DNA of 6,007 nt from an uncultured Clostridia bacterium (GTDB lineage Bacteria; Bacillota; Clostridia; Christensenellales; UBA1242). The translations under genes and the position numbers were made by a program. Positions 5,380-6,007 of this stretch are shown piece after piece. The stretch's first letter is position 1; every line of letters starts with the position of its first letter. The stretch spans positions 1 through 6,007 of the forward strand of contig CAKVNA010000052.1 of NCBI GenBank assembly GCA_934776915.1, in the 5' to 3' direction. Under the pieces are notes generated by a model, which did no database searches, had not been told where the DNA came from, and was given only the letters and a program-made list of their open reading frames with translations.

Positions 5380-5412
5380 ATGATGATCTTAATTTGGTCA
5401 TCATATTTTTTT
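5378..5412 (+). terminator. Rho-independent terminator after dacF
   Basis: ATATGATGA (5378-5386) pairs perfectly with TCATCATAT (5398-5406). A further G-U and C-G pair close a 7-base loop (5389-5395), and a run of T follows (5406-5412). The stem is AT-rich and therefore only moderately stable, but length, loop and T-run fit an intrinsic terminator for the transcript through dacF. Confidence 0.68.
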
Positions 5413-5423
5413 GGGGAATATTT

Positions 5424-6007
5424 ATGCTATCTGATCTTTTGTTTAGGCAAACATCCTTGCCATTTGCGGACAAGGTTATTGTCTTTTTAACTTATACATT
5501 TGCAGTTATAATTGCTCTTTGTGTGCATGAGTTTGCTCATGCCTTTTGTGCTGTCAAATGTGGTGACCCAACCCCAAAACTTGCTGGCAGACTTACTCTC
5601 AACCCTCTTTCACACTTTGATGTGACGGGGCTACTTTGTTTTTTGTTTTTGGGTTTTGGCTGGGCGAAACCAGTTCCAATCAATCCTTTTAATTTTAGAA
5701 ATGTAAAGAAAAATACTTTTTTTGTTAGCATAGCGGGTATTTTATCAAATTTAATATTGGCGTTTTTATCTTATCCAATAGCAATACTATTTTTGCGAGT
5801 AGCAGGGCTTAGTGTTGTTTGGAAAATTTTCTTTTGTTTGTTTTTGTATATTTTCCAAGCAAATCTTGTATTTATGGTTTTCAATCTTATCCCAGTGTAT
5901 CCACTTGACGGATTTAATGCCATAGCAAGTCTTACAAGTTACAACAACAAATATGTAAACTTTATGCACAAATATGGAAGTCTTATTCTTTTGGGACTTA
6001 TTGTGTT
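5424..6007 (+). CDS. M50 family (site-2 type) zinc membrane protease, C-terminus cut off
   Basis: Site-2 proteases cut membrane proteins inside the lipid bilayer using zinc. Translation from ATG 5424, preceded by GGGGAA (5413-5418), gives 194 codons open to the window edge. The zinc motif HEFAH lies at residues 35-39 in the first membrane segment. The family blocks GRLTLNPLSHFD (55-66) and GWAKPVPINP (79-88) follow, then the third zinc-binding site NLIP-x-x-PLDG (154-163) with D162. At least four hydrophobic segments are visible. This arrangement belongs to the compact COG1994 group, which includes SpoIVFB-like and housekeeping proteases; in many Firmicutes such a gene precedes scpA-scpB. It is thus not safely SpoIVFB, although SpoIVB, whose known target controls SpoIVFB, is encoded a few genes away. 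It has its own promoter after the dacF terminator. Confidence 0.92.
   Translation, partial: MLSDLLFRQTSLPFADKVIVFLTYTFAVIIALCVHEFAHAFCAVKCGDPTPKLAGRLTLNPLSHFDVTGLLCFLFLGFGWAKPVPINPFNFRNVKKNTFFVSIAGILSNLILAFLSYPIAILFLRVAGLSVVWKIFFCLFLYIFQANLVFMVFNLIPVYPLDGFNAIASLTSYNNKYVNFMHKYGSLILLGLIV

Noticed and set aside
1..6007. CRISPR array, phage, transposon or defence system
   Set aside because: No long regular repeats with unique spacers, transposase motifs, terminal inverted repeats, integrase or tRNA sites were found; the content is core sporulation and cell-wall genes.

Overview
The window looks like chromosomal DNA of an endospore-forming Bacillota, most likely an AT-rich, possibly uncultured member of the Clostridia. 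Five complete genes lie on the + strand, one gene running off the right edge is also on +, and one running off the left edge is on -. The evidence for the lineage is a block of sporulation genes (SpoIVB, a Spo0A-type protein, a SpoIIM-like protein, a DacF-type carboxypeptidase), Shine-Dalgarno sites of the AGGAG type, and sigma-A-type promoters. I cannot place it at genus level from the sequence alone.

Left edge (1-310): a truncated minus-strand gene starts at 153 and encodes a small protein with one N-terminal membrane segment. It has its own promoter (TTGACA/TAGACT, 17-bp spacer). The rest is an AT-rich divergent intergenic region facing spoIVB. Centre-left (311-2604): spoIVB, the S55 serine protease of late sporulation, with its catalytic His, Asp and Ser at the same spacing as in B. 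subtilis. A 164-bp regulatory region follows, then a strongly diverged Spo0A-like gene. That region holds eight 10-bp repeat units with phased A-tracts, a 9/9 match to the 0A-box consensus, and a good sigma-A promoter with an extended -10.

Centre-right (2646-5329): a SpoIIM-like membrane protein, a purine nucleoside phosphorylase family protein with altered active-site motifs, and a DacF-type D-Ala-D-Ala carboxypeptidase. Gaps are 41, 48 and 44 bp, so they may form an operon starting at the Spo0A-like gene. A hairpin terminator follows dacF and overlaps a promoter for the last gene, an M50 (site-2 type) zinc membrane protease that continues past the right edge.

Taken together, the region joins two neighbourhoods that are separate in B. 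subtilis: spoIVB-spo0A, and spoIIM-...-punA-dacF. Their roles are sporulation entry and DNA-binding control (Spo0A), engulfment (SpoIIM), forespore-to-mother-cell proteolytic signalling (SpoIVB), peptidoglycan trimming (DacF) and nucleoside salvage (PNP). The most unusual points are the Spo0A-like protein, whose receiver domain keeps the phospho-acceptor Asp but lacks the rest of the acidic pocket, and the phased repeat array in front of it. No tRNA, rRNA, insertion sequence or CRISPR array was seen.
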